Shown: in pieces, positions 1 through 7,542 of the stretch
How positions within the stretch are numbered: position 1 is the stretch's first letter
How the letters are laid out: each line of letters starts with the position of its first letter
NCBI GenBank assembly: GCA_910585855.1
Contig: CAJUGZ010000124.1
Location: 1 to 12,103 of the forward strand
Reading direction: 5' to 3'
DNA: 12,103 bases
DNA from: an uncultured Lachnospiraceae bacterium
Lineage (GTDB): Bacteria; Bacillota_A; Clostridia; Lachnospirales; Lachnospiraceae
Translations under genes and position numbers: made by a program
The notes under the pieces: model-generated
Databases searched by the model: none
What the model was told of the DNA's origin: nothing
The model's input: the letters and a program-made list of their open reading frames with translations, nothing else

Positions 1-58
1 TTTCCAAAGTCACTGCAGGCTGTCCACCGTTTTCGAATCTGGCTGTTTCTTGACTCCG
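1..58 (+). repeat. 3' tail of a structured intergenic repeat, cut by the window start
   Basis: This is the right end of the same repeat that is complete at 7032-7376. It shares CAAAGTCACTGCAGG (5-19), the arm ending TTTTCGAATCT (30-40) and the terminal motif GGCTGTTTCTTGAC (41-54). The 26-nt arm at 15-40 differs from the arm of the complete copy at several positions. The left arm and core lie outside the window, so pairing cannot be tested here. Confidence 0.75.
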
Positions 59-131
59 AAACAAAGAAAGCCAACCCTTTCCGGCAGTATCCTATTTCCA
101 AGAGTCTAATTAAAGATATAGTAAAATTTTC

Positions 132-160
132 TGGAAAAGTTCATAAGAATATGGTATTCT
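132..160 (+). promoter_or_regulatory. candidate promoter of glf
   Basis: The -35-like TGGAAA (132-137) and -10 TATTCT (155-160) are 17 bp apart, and the -10 is preceded by an extended TGn (152-154). Transcription would start near 167, giving a leader of about 40 nt before the ribosome binding site at 193-198. The -35 matches the consensus at only four of six positions, so this is tentative. Confidence 0.4.
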
Positions 161-205
161 GATTGTAGAACGAAATAAAATTTATTGCTAAAAAGGAGTT
201 GTATG

Positions 206-1303
206 ATGAAACATTATGATTATTTGATTGTGGGAGCAGGGCTTTATGGAGCAGTTTTTGCTTATGAAGCAAGAAAAAAGGGGAAATCTTGTTTAGTAAT
301 TGACAAAAGAAATCATATTGCAGGAAATATTTTTACAAAGGAAGTAGAGGGAATTCAAGTACATGAATATGGTGCACATATTTTTCATACCAGCAATAAA
401 AAAGTGTGGGAATATGTAAATCAGTTTGCGGAATTTAATCAGTATATTAATTCTCCGATTGCAGTGTATAAAGATGAGTTGTATAATCTCCCATTTAATA
501 TGAACACTTTTAGTAAGATGTGGAATATTCGCACTCCGCAGCAGGCAAAGGAAAAGATTGCAGAGCAAATCGCAGAGCTTTCGATTACAGAGCCTAAAAA
601 CTTAGAAGAACAGGCACTTTCTTTAGCGGGGAAAGATGTCTATGAAAAGTTGGTAAAGGGATATACAGAAAAGCAGTGGGGGCGTGACTGTAAGGATTTG
701 CCGGCGTTTATTATAAAACGCCTTCCGCTTCGTTTTACATATGACAATAACTATTTTAATGATCGTTATCAGGGAATTCCAATCGGTGGCTATACGGTTA
801 TGGTAGAGCGAATGTTAGAGGGAGCAGAAATCTGCTTAAATACCGATTATTTTTCAAAAAAAGAGCAGTTTGATCAAATGGCAGATCAGATTGTCTATAC
901 AGGACAGATTGATCGATATTTTGATTATTGCCTTGGGGTTTTGGAGTATCGGATGGTACGTTTTGAACAGGAAATATTAGACTGTGAAAATTATCAGGGA
1001 AATGCTGTAGTAAATTATACGGAACGGGAAGTGCCGTATACTCGTATTATTGAACACAAGCATTTTGAATTTGGCAAGCAGGAGAAAACGGTTATTTCAA
1101 AAGAGTATCCTAGTGAATGGAAAAAAGGAGAAGAGCCTTATTATCCGGTAAATGATAATAAAAACAATGAGCTATATGAAAAATATCGGCAGTTAGCAAA
1201 AAAAGAAACCAATGTTCTTTTTGGAGGAAGACTGGGTGAGTATCGCTATTATGATATGGACAAAGTAATAGAGCAGGCATTAAAGGCAGCAGAGGAAATC
1301 TAG
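206..1303 (+). CDS. glf: UDP-galactopyranose mutase
   Basis: This FAD-dependent enzyme interconverts UDP-galactopyranose and UDP-galactofuranose in the cytoplasm, supplying galactofuranose for surface polysaccharides. The N-terminal FAD-binding fold is marked by GAGLYG (residues 10-15). Family motifs follow: GAHIFHT (56-62), YTEKQWG (153-159), the RLPLRFTYDNNYFND stretch (172-186), IPIGGY (191-196) and the C-terminal flavin-contact segment GGRLGEYRYYDMD (340-352). The 365-residue length is normal for bacterial Glf, and no key motif is missing. The ATG at 206 is chosen because AAGGAG at 193-198 lies 7 nt upstream; an ATG at 203 is also possible but closer. The frame is open up to a TTG at 185, but that lies before the ribosome binding site. 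The gene seems to be a single transcription unit; the glycosyltransferases that use its product are not in the window. Confidence 0.95.
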   Translation: MKHYDYLIVGAGLYGAVFAYEARKKGKSCLVIDKRNHIAGNIFTKEVEGIQVHEYGAHIFHTSNKKVWEYVNQFAEFNQYINSPIAVYKDELYNLPFNMNTFSKMWNIRTPQQAKEKIAEQIAELSITEPKNLEEQALSLAGKDVYEKLVKGYTEKQWGRDCKDLPAFIIKRLPLRFTYDNNYFNDRYQGIPIGGYTVMVERMLEGAEICLNTDYFSKKEQFDQMADQIVYTGQIDRYFDYCLGVLEYRMVRFEQEILDCENYQGNAVVNYTEREVPYTRIIEHKHFEFGKQEKTVISKEYPSEWKKGEEPYYPVNDNKNNELYEKYRQLAKKETNVLFGGRLGEYRYYDMDKVIEQALKAAEEI

Positions 1304-1326
1304 ATTTTATAGTAAATTGTTACCAG

Positions 1327-1356
1327 TTGACAATGAAAAAATGTTTGTTATACAAT
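1327..1356 (+). promoter_or_regulatory. promoter of the PepSY protein gene
   Basis: A perfect -35 TTGACA (1327-1332) is followed by TATACA (1349-1354, spacer 16) or TACAAT (1351-1356, spacer 18). It lies about 110 bp before the chosen start codon, leaving an AT-rich leader of about 100 nt with no obvious regulatory fold. Confidence 0.6.
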
Positions 1357-1462
1357 AGAAATAGAAAAATAAAAGAATAAAATTGCTGAGAATTTAGGAA
1401 ATTTTTGTTTGTTTGGCATATATTAAATGGGAAATTTAGAAAAGAAGAAAGGGAGAGAAAAG

Positions 1463-2770
1463 ATGAAGAGGGAACAGAAAATAAAAAAAAATAATTGGAA
1501 AAAAACAGCAAAAACGGCAGCAATGATGGCTTTGGGAGTCGGTATCGGCTGGGGTTATTTTTCTTTTCAAGGAAATGCAGCAGAAGTTTCATTGGCAGCA
1601 TCAAGTGCAAATACCAGTAGTGCAGTACAAAATCAAAAAACTTATATTGGGGAGGCAAAAGCACAGGAATTAGCGGCAGCTCATGCAGGAGTAACAGTGG
1701 TATCCGCTTCCAATATAGATTGGGCAAGTATTTGGTCTTCAGAGAAAAATGTAATGGTAAAAAAGTGTAAGTTAGAATTAGAAAAAGGAATTATGATATA
1801 TGAAATAGAATTTTTCTCGCCAAATTATGAATATGAATATGAGATTAATGCGATAACAGGAAGTATTATCAGCTATAAAAAAGAAAAGGAAAATAATTCT
1901 TTTTTGATGCAAACTTTAGAAAATATCAATAATAATTCATCTAAAAATGCTGGAAATGGAAATGTCGGAAATACAGGAGATACCGGAAACGTTAAAAGTG
2001 CAGAAACTGCTGCAGATACAGGCAGTACAGCATCCTATATTGGAATAGAACGTGCAAAAACCATTGCATATACCCATGCAGGAGTGACAAAAGAGAATAC
2101 GTATCCGGGCTGGTGTGAAATGGACTGGGAGGATGGAGTACCGATTTATGAAGTTGAATTTCAATCAACGGATGGTTATGACTTTGAATATGAAATTCAT
2201 GCTGTTACTGGTGATATTATAAGCAGCAAAAAAGAGCAGAGTATGCATTATGCAGCAATACAGGCAAATCGAAACGGACAATTTACAGATACAGTAGAAT
2301 ATATTAATCAAAGAGAAGCAGAGTATGCCGCTGCCTCTCATGCAGGCATAACAGAGTATCAGTTAATAGGAATTCAATTAGATCAAGAAGACGGTTTGAT
2401 TGTCTATGAAGTAAAATTTATTTCCGGTATGTATGAGTATGATTATAAGATTCATGCCATGACGGGAGAAGTAATAGGTTATAAAAAAGAGATAGCAGAT
2501 TTTGAAAATCAGAATTATCCCGTAGCTTCTTCTAATGAGGGAGATACCAAAAACAGCAATACATTTATCAGTGAGGCGGACGCTAAAAATATTGCAGTGC
2601 AACATGCCGGAGTATCTAATACAAGTCTTTTTGCAGAGTGTGAACTAAAAAGCAAAAACGGAGTATATATCTATAAAGTGGAGTTTAAACAAAGTGGATT
2701 TGAATATGAGTATAAAATCAATCCTATGACAGGAGAAATTATTAGTTTTGAAAAAGAATGGGACGATTAA
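1463..2770 (+). CDS. Secreted or membrane-anchored protein with four PepSY domains
   Basis: The 435-residue protein starts with a Lys/Arg-rich stretch and a hydrophobic segment (about 17-34), a signal peptide or N-terminal anchor, so the rest should be extracytoplasmic. Four PepSY-like repeats follow at about residues 61-141, 192-257, 280-343 and 368-432. Each has an N-terminal helix with AxxHAGV/I, a strand like IYEVEF, and a closing unit like YEYEINAITGSIISYKKE. A Gly/Asn/Thr-rich linker (158-190) separates repeats 1 and 2. PepSY domains occur in peptidase propeptides and in standalone surface proteins, where inhibitory or binding roles are proposed; no catalytic domain is visible here, so the function is unknown. 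The ATG at 1463 is preferred over one at 1427 because GGGAG (1451-1455) lies 7 nt before it and none precedes 1427. It converges on argH. Confidence 0.88.
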   Translation: MKREQKIKKNNWKKTAKTAAMMALGVGIGWGYFSFQGNAAEVSLAASSANTSSAVQNQKTYIGEAKAQELAAAHAGVTVVSASNIDWASIWSSEKNVMVKKCKLELEKGIMIYEIEFFSPNYEYEYEINAITGSIISYKKEKENNSFLMQTLENINNNSSKNAGNGNVGNTGDTGNVKSAETAADTGSTASYIGIERAKTIAYTHAGVTKENTYPGWCEMDWEDGVPIYEVEFQSTDGYDFEYEIHAVTGDIISSKKEQSMHYAAIQANRNGQFTDTVEYINQREAEYAAASHAGITEYQLIGIQLDQEDGLIVYEVKFISGMYEYDYKIHAMTGEVIGYKKEIADFENQNYPVASSNEGDTKNSNTFISEADAKNIAVQHAGVSNTSLFAECELKSKNGVYIYKVEFKQSGFEYEYKINPMTGEIISFEKEWDD

Positions 2771-2795
2771 TTTCATTTTGAGGTTGGAAGAATCA

Positions 2796-2936
2796 GCCAA
2801 AATTGAAAGGAAGGTCTATGCAGGGTCATCATTTTCCGTCGGCACTTAGGCACGGTATTTTCGTGCCTTATGTGTCCGCTACGAGAAAATGCTAAGCGCA
2901 AGCGGGCCCGGAATAGACCTTCCTTTCAATTTTGGC
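2796..2936. repeat. Perfect 24-bp inverted repeat with structured interior
   Basis: The arms at 2796-2819 and 2913-2936 are exact reverse complements (left arm begins GCCAAAATTGAAAGG). Inside, CATTTTC (near 2830) can pair with GAAAATG (near 2884), and AGGCACG (2848-2854) with CGTGCCT (2862-2868), giving a branched fold. A competing hairpin TTTTGGCG/CGCCAAAA (2930-2937 with 2943-2950) uses the end of the right arm. It lies between the convergent ends of the PepSY gene and argH, but no T-tract follows the stem on either strand, so it is not a standard intrinsic terminator. It holds the only GGCC seen in the window (2905-2908). Confidence 0.8.
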
Positions 2937-2987
2937 GTCCCCCGCCAAAAAACTATAGCTTAAGTGAATCTTTCGCCATGAACAGTA

Positions 2988-4364
2988 TCAATCTTCTTCC
3001 AGATAAGACTGGTAAATCTGAATTACTTTTTCCATAGCAGCTTTTCCGGGTGCACCGATAGTCAGACGTTTTTCCACACAAGTTTTTAGAGAAATAGCAT
3101 CATAAATATCCGTTTTAAATACCGGAGAAACAGATTGAAATTCTTCCAGTGTCAGTTCTTCTAATGAAATATTTTTTTGGATACAAAGCAGAACAAGCTG
3201 ACCTACTATTCCATGTGCATCACGGAATGGGATGCCGTGGCTGACCAGATAATCCGCAGCATCTGTTGCATTAGTAAATCCATTTTTGGCACTATTTTCC
3301 ATAATATCTTTTCGAAAACGCATGGTTCGCAGCATATCCGTAAAGACCGGAAGGCAGGATTTTACGGTATCAATCGCATCAAAAGTAAGTTCTTTATCCT
3401 CCTGCATATCTTTATTATACGCTAATGGAAGCCCTTTCATAGCAGTAAGAATTGACATTAATGCACCATAGACACGTCCGGTTTTTCCCCGTACTAGTTC
3501 TGCCATATCTGGATTTTTTTTCTGCGGCATAATGCTGCTGCCGGTACTATAGGCATCATCAATTTCCACAAAGCGATATTCATTTGTATTCCAAATAATA
3601 ATTTCCTCAGAAAAACGGCTTAAATGCATCATAATAGTAGAGAGTGCGCTTAATAATTCAATCAGATAGTCCCGATCCGAAACAGAATCCAAACTATTTA
3701 AAGTAGCACCGTCAAATCCTAAAATTTCTGCTGTAAATTCCCGATCCAGCGGGTAAGTCGTTCCGGCAAGCGCACCTGCACCCAAAGGACAGTAGTTCAT
3801 TCGATTATAAATATCAAATAATCGATCCCGATCCCGGCGGAACATTTCAAAATAAGCACCCAGATGGTGTGATAATGTGATAGGCTGGGCTTTTTGAAGA
3901 TGTGTAAATCCCGGCATATAAGTTTCGATATGTTCTTTCATTAAACCTAATAATGTTTTTAACAATTCTTTTAATAATTCGTCTAGTTCTGTAATTTCTG
4001 AACGGATATACAGTTTCATATCCAAAGCAACTTGATCGTTTCGGCTGCGTCCGGTATGGAGTTTTTTTCCTACCTCTCCGATTCGGGCTATTAAATTGGT
4101 TTCTACAAAAGAGTGAATATCTTCAGAAGAATCGTCAATCACAAGTGCTTGATTTTCCAGATCAAATAAAATTCCTTTTAATCCGTCAATAATTTGATCC
4201 CGTTCTTCTATAGAAAGAATTTCTTGTTTGGCAAGCATAGTGACATGCGCAAGACTTCCTTCAATATCCTGTTTATATAGTCGTTTGTCAAAACCGATGG
4301 ATGCATTTAGTTGATAGGCAAGCTGGTTGATTTCTTTGGTAAAACGTCCTCCCCATAGCTTCAT
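2988..4364 (-). CDS. argH: Argininosuccinate lyase
   Basis: This enzyme cleaves argininosuccinate to arginine and fumarate, the last step of arginine synthesis, as a cytoplasmic homotetramer of the fumarase/aspartase superfamily. The 458-residue chain begins with the typical MKLWGGRF. Family motifs include HTGRSRNDQ (103-111), THLQKAQP (154-161) and the superfamily signature SSIMPQKKNP (276-285), whose flexible loop carries the catalytic serine. Length and motifs are complete. The frame is open further upstream, but the ATG ending at 4364 is chosen because the family N-terminus starts there and AGGAGG lies 10 nt before it on the minus strand. No argG or other arginine gene is adjacent, so it appears to be transcribed alone from the promoter at 4432-4459. 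No ARG box or T-box leader is evident in its 60-nt leader. Confidence 0.97.
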   Translation of the reverse strand: MKLWGGRFTKEINQLAYQLNASIGFDKRLYKQDIEGSLAHVTMLAKQEILSIEERDQIIDGLKGILFDLENQALVIDDSSEDIHSFVETNLIARIGEVGKKLHTGRSRNDQVALDMKLYIRSEITELDELLKELLKTLLGLMKEHIETYMPGFTHLQKAQPITLSHHLGAYFEMFRRDRDRLFDIYNRMNYCPLGAGALAGTTYPLDREFTAEILGFDGATLNSLDSVSDRDYLIELLSALSTIMMHLSRFSEEIIIWNTNEYRFVEIDDAYSTGSSIMPQKKNPDMAELVRGKTGRVYGALMSILTAMKGLPLAYNKDMQEDKELTFDAIDTVKSCLPVFTDMLRTMRFRKDIMENSAKNGFTNATDAADYLVSHGIPFRDAHGIVGQLVLLCIQKNISLEELTLEEFQSVSPVFKTDIYDAISLKTCVEKRLTIGAPGKAAMEKVIQIYQSYLEED

Positions 4365-4431
4365 AGACTGTGTTCCTCCTTTATATAAGCTGTATTTGTT
4401 TATAGATAATCTGTACAAAGCTGTTTTGAAG

Positions 4432-4459
4432 ATTATAGCATACTTTATAAAAAAATCAA
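4432..4459 (-). promoter_or_regulatory. promoter of argH
   Basis: On the minus strand, TTGATT (4454-4459) and a perfect TATAAT (4432-4437) are 16 bp apart, with an extended TGC directly before the -10. The start of transcription would fall near 4425, about 60 nt before the argH start codon. Confidence 0.7.
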
Positions 4460-4528
4460 ATATCGTAAGAAATTTTTTGTTATCTAAATGAAAGAATAAC
4501 TGTTAAGAAAAAGAAATCAGATTCGATA

Positions 4529-4557
4529 TAGACTATGGTAAAGGATTTTGCTATAAT
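4529..4557 (+). promoter_or_regulatory. promoter of the lactonase-family gene
   Basis: A perfect TATAAT (4552-4557) with an extended TGC before it follows a weak -35 TAGACT (4529-4534) at 17 bp. It is divergent from the argH promoter about 70 bp away. The upstream in-frame ATG at 4535 falls inside this promoter, which supports the start at 4616. Confidence 0.65.
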
Positions 4558-4615
4558 AAAAAAAATGGTACATTCTAAGATAGAATCACAGAATGTCGGA
4601 TGGTATGGAGGAGAG

Positions 4616-5668
4616 ATGGACAAGAAATATATTGCATATGTAAGTGCATACACACATGGAAAAAGTAAGGGAATTATGATTTGTGATGTTGATGTGGAAC
4701 AGGGACATTTTACACCTCGTTCCGAGATTGCAATAAACAACCCATCCTATATGGTGAAAGCAAATAATGGAAAGTATTTGTATTCAATTTGTGATGAAGG
4801 GTTGGTAGCTTATCGGATTTTGGAAAACGGAAATTTGGGTCTTATCAATCAGGGAAGCATCAATGGAATGAGAGCTTGTTATGTAACGGTAGATTCAAAG
4901 GATGAGTATATTTTCTGTGCCGGATATCATGACGGAAAAGCAACGGTGGTGCGGATTCGAGAGGACGGCGGAATCGGTGAAGTAACAGATGAGGTGTTTC
5001 ATAAGGGACTTGGCAGTGTAGCAGAAAGAAATTTCCGCCCGCATATTAGCTGTGCTGTATTGACACCGGATGAAAAATATATGATAGTATGTGATTTAGG
5101 AACAGATCAGGTGGAGGTCTATCGATTTAATCCAGTAAAAGGAAGAGTACGGTTAGTGGATGTAATTCCTTGTGAGTTAGAGTCTGCTCCACGAACGCTG
5201 GTATTTAGCCCGGATGGAAAGTTTGCTTATCTAAGCCATGAATTAAAGAATTATGTAGCTATTTATTCTTATAAAGATAATGGAAAAGTGCCGGAATTTG
5301 AGTTAATTGATCGGGTTTCCACTTTAGGGCAGGATTCTTATAAGGAAAATAGTGCTGCAGTAGCGATTAAATTTTCACCGGATGGAAAGAATTTATTTGT
5401 ATCCAATGCCGGGGATAATTCTGTGGCGATTTATGACAGGGATGAAGGAAGCGGGCGGCTTACCATGCGCAGTGTACTTCCTGTCAGTGGGGATTATCCA
5501 AAGGATATTGCGATTTTCCCGGACGGAAAACATTTGGTTTCTATGAATCATGAAACAAACGAAATGACATTTTTTAGAATTGACTATGAAAAAGGAATTT
5601 TGGTTATGCATGGAAAGCCAGAGAAAGTTGAAACGCCGAACTGTTGTATTATTACAGAGCTTCCATAA
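4616..5668 (+). CDS. Lactonase-family seven-bladed beta-propeller protein (6-phosphogluconolactonase-like)
   Basis: The 350-residue protein belongs to the YkgB/Pgl-type lactonase family (PF10282), which includes 6-phosphogluconolactonases of the oxidative pentose phosphate pathway. The blades are marked by repeated units such as SPDGKFAYLSHEL (198-210), SPDGKNLFVSNAGDNSVAIY (254-273) and FPDGKHLVSMNHETNEMTFF (301-320). The segments RNFRPHISCAVLTPDEKYM (138-156) and ESAPRTLVFSPDGK (189-202) fit the conserved family regions. No signal peptide is seen, so it is probably cytoplasmic. The ATG at 4616 follows GGAGG (4607-4611) closely, and the promoter at 4529-4557 rules out the longer frame. The substrate is not certain: many members are annotated by homology only, and no zwf or gnd is nearby. 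A terminator follows at 5696-5750. Confidence 0.85.
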   Translation: MDKKYIAYVSAYTHGKSKGIMICDVDVEQGHFTPRSEIAINNPSYMVKANNGKYLYSICDEGLVAYRILENGNLGLINQGSINGMRACYVTVDSKDEYIFCAGYHDGKATVVRIREDGGIGEVTDEVFHKGLGSVAERNFRPHISCAVLTPDEKYMIVCDLGTDQVEVYRFNPVKGRVRLVDVIPCELESAPRTLVFSPDGKFAYLSHELKNYVAIYSYKDNGKVPEFELIDRVSTLGQDSYKENSAAVAIKFSPDGKNLFVSNAGDNSVAIYDRDEGSGRLTMRSVLPVSGDYPKDIAIFPDGKHLVSMNHETNEMTFFRIDYEKGILVMHGKPEKVETPNCCIITELP

Positions 5669-5695
5669 TAAAAAGGCATAAATATAGCAGTGTTG

Positions 5696-5750
5696 CTGCT
5701 AGAAAGATACCATGTAGTTAGGCATGGCAGCTTTTTAGCAGTAATTTTTT
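5696..5750 (+). terminator. intrinsic terminator after the lactonase-family gene
   Basis: The outer stem pairs 5696-5706 (CTGCTAGAAAG) with 5731-5741 (CTTTTTAGCAG), 10 of 11 positions. The inner stem pairs CCATG (5710-5714) with CATGG (5723-5727). TAATTTTTT follows at once (5742-5750). It separates the lactonase gene from the methyltransferase gene starting 43 bp later, and could also act as a leaky attenuator for it. Confidence 0.7.
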
Positions 5751-5792
5751 GTTTGAATATAGAAATGTGGTTAAAAAGAAAGGAGTAAAGAG

Positions 5793-7007
5793 ATGAAACA
5801 GCAGACAGAACGAGCCGTGGTTCGGATTCAAAAAGGAAAAGGACGTACGTTAAAAAGCGGCGGTGCTTGGGTATATGGAAATGAAATTGACAGAATTGAC
5901 GGAGAGTGTGAAGACGGAGATTTGGTAACAGTGGAGGATTTTGACGGTTATTTTTTAGGTACAGGCTATCTCAATCGAAAATCAATGATTACAGTACGAA
6001 TCATGAGTCGGATAAAGGGACAGGAGATTGACAGCGATTTTTTAGAACGTCGGGTAAGGGATAGTATTGCTTATCGCAAATGTGTAACAGATTTGGCGTG
6101 TTGTCGGTTGATTTTTGGGGAGGCAGATTTTCTTCCGGGTATTGTGGTAGATAAATTTTCCGATATTTTGGTTGTACAGTCACTGGCACTTGGAATAGAG
6201 CCATTTAAGATGACTATTTTAGAGGCTTGTAAAAGAGTACTTTTGGAAGAAGGAATTGTAATTCGTGGAATTTATGAGCGGAGTGATGCAAAGGTGCGGA
6301 GGCAGGAGGGGATGCCGCTTTATAAGGGGTTTCTTGGAGCAGAATTTGATACAAAAGTTCCGATTGAAGAGAATGGAGTAAAGTATTATGTAGATGTGGC
6401 AGAAGGGCAAAAGACGGGATTTTTTTTAGATCAAAAGTTTAATCGGCTTGCTTTGCAGCGATACTGTAAAGGTGCAAAGGTGTTGGACTGTTTTACTCAT
6501 ATGGGTTCTTTTGCTTTAAATGCAGGAATTGCTGGAGCTTCTTCTGTGTTTGGAGTGGATGCATCTGAACTTGGAATCGCACAGGCAAAGGAAAATGCAC
6601 GGTTAAATGGAATGGAAGATCGAGTTACTTTTCAGTGTGCAGATGTATTTGATCTGCTTCCTGCTTTGGAGAAGGCAGGGGAACAGTTTGATGTGGTGAT
6701 TTTAGATCCGCCTGCTTTTACAAAGGCACGAGAGTCTGTAAAAAATGCGGTGAAAGGTTATCGGGAGATTAATATGCGGGGAATGAAATTGGTGCGGGAC
6801 GGAGGCTTTTTGGCAACTTGTTCCTGTTCTCATTTTATAACGCCGGAATTGTTTGCAGAAACAATTGCTCAGGCTGGACGCAGTGTGCATAGAAGGCTTA
6901 GACAGGTGGAGTATCGAACACAGGCAGCGGATCATCCGATTCTTTGGGCAGCGGAGGAATCTTATTATTTAAAGTTTTATATTTTTCAGGTTGTTAGTGA
7001 GCGTTAA
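5793..7007 (+). CDS. rlmI: RlmI-type 23S rRNA (cytosine-C5) methyltransferase
   Basis: This is a class I SAM-dependent RNA methyltransferase of the RlmI/YccW family; E. coli RlmI makes m5C1962 in 23S rRNA. The 404 residues show an N-terminal PUA-like RNA-binding domain (about 5-80), a central region ending in the family sequence GQKTGFFLDQKFNR (205-218), and the Rossmann methyltransferase domain. The SAM-binding segment is LDCFTHMGSFALNAG (231-245), the acidic ribose-binding end is FGVDAS (253-258), the catalytic-loop motif is LDPPAFTK (304-311), and CSC (343-345) supplies the cysteine expected for C5 methylation. The start follows AAGGAG about 8 nt upstream. No clear promoter lies in the short gap after the preceding terminator, so some read-through is likely. 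The exact target base in this organism is inferred from the family. Confidence 0.9.
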   Translation: MKQQTERAVVRIQKGKGRTLKSGGAWVYGNEIDRIDGECEDGDLVTVEDFDGYFLGTGYLNRKSMITVRIMSRIKGQEIDSDFLERRVRDSIAYRKCVTDLACCRLIFGEADFLPGIVVDKFSDILVVQSLALGIEPFKMTILEACKRVLLEEGIVIRGIYERSDAKVRRQEGMPLYKGFLGAEFDTKVPIEENGVKYYVDVAEGQKTGFFLDQKFNRLALQRYCKGAKVLDCFTHMGSFALNAGIAGASSVFGVDASELGIAQAKENARLNGMEDRVTFQCADVFDLLPALEKAGEQFDVVILDPPAFTKARESVKNAVKGYREINMRGMKLVRDGGFLATCSCSHFITPELFAETIAQAGRSVHRRLRQVEYRTQAADHPILWAAEESYYLKFYIFQVVSER

Positions 7008-7031
7008 GAGTTTGTTTTGGATTTCGATATA

Positions 7032-7376
7032 GGACGCTAGATGCGAAAACCCTAGGCATCCTGCTGTTCCGGTTTCCAAAAAGTAAGAAGTTCTAACACT
7101 TCTGCATGATAGTGCATCCAACCGGACAGACCGGGGCGCAATTCGCCCTCATTTCAGCCGAAATGAAATGGGTATAAGGAAGGATTTTACCAGCCGTAAG
7201 ACAGTTTCTTTTCTATCATACGGGCTAAACACGCCCCTTTTTTTGCATACCCTGCATGGAAGCAGGATATGCAAAAAATCTTAGGTTTTTAAGCAGAAGT
7301 GAAGAACTTCTAACTTTTTTTCAAAGTCACTGCAGGATGCCTAGGGTTTTCGCATCTGGCTGTTTCTTGACCCCGG
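7032..7376 (+). repeat. Complete structured repeat element, copy A (about 345 bp)
   Basis: A 26-bp perfect inverted repeat (7039-7064 with 7332-7357, left arm starting AGATGCGAAAACCC) encloses a second stem (7078-7105 with 7293-7320) and a core at 7115-7272. The core begins CATCCAACCGGAC (7115-7127). GGGGCG (7133-7138) can pair with CGCCCC (7232-7237), and an inner GCCC with GGGC. A run of seven T (7238-7244) then leads into a hairpin GCATACCCTGC / GCAGGATATGC (7245-7272) closed by TTTTTT/AAAAAA. The ends are marked by GGACGC (7032-7037) and GGCTGTTTCTTGACCCCGG (7358-7376). It fills the gap between rlmI and the restriction module and encodes no credible protein. It could be a structured non-coding RNA, a non-autonomous mobile element, or both. 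Confidence 0.85.
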
Positions 7377-7482
7377 AAAAAACAAAAAAAGTTTCTGGGA
7401 GTCTGTTTTGTGTTTCGATAGCAGAAAAAATGTTGAGCTTATTGGAATAGTTATTAAAAACATTTGTTCGTGCAACAAAGTA

Positions 7483-7511
7483 TTGACAATGACTTACAAT
7501 TTAAGTATGAT
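7483..7511 (+). promoter_or_regulatory. promoter and operator-like palindrome of the restriction-modification operon
   Basis: Consensus-quality TTGACA (7483-7488) and TATGAT (7506-7511) are 17 bp apart. The spacer contains a perfect inverted repeat ACTTA-caatt-TAAGT (7492-7506) that reaches the first base of the -10. A dimeric repressor bound there would block RNA polymerase. The RHH protein encoded first in the operon is the obvious candidate, by inference. Confidence 0.75.
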
Positions 7512-7542
7512 TAATTATAGTAAAAGTGAAGGAGCAGATGCG

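Noticed and set aside
2796..2936. Bidirectional intrinsic terminator
   Set aside because: Neither strand has a T-run after the stem, and the loop is far longer than usual.
4535..4615. Upstream ATG for the lactonase-family gene
   Set aside because: It falls inside the promoter spacer and has no ribosome binding site; the ATG at 4616 follows GGAGG.
7245..7272. Group II intron domain V
   Set aside because: The hairpin lacks the AGC triad, the two-nucleotide bulge and the GNRA loop (loop is ATGGAA or ATAGAA), and no reverse transcriptase is present.
7032..7376. CRISPR array or insertion sequence with its own transposase
   Set aside because: There are no short direct repeats with spacers, and no transposase reading frame in or beside any copy.
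7256..7450. Open frame inside and after repeat copy A
   Set aside because: It lies in the hairpin and right arm of the element, with no ribosome binding site or recognisable protein features.
7408..7542. Longer N-terminus for the RHH protein
   Set aside because: The extension would begin upstream of the promoter at 7483-7511; the GTG at 7543 has a good ribosome binding site and begins right at the RHH strand.
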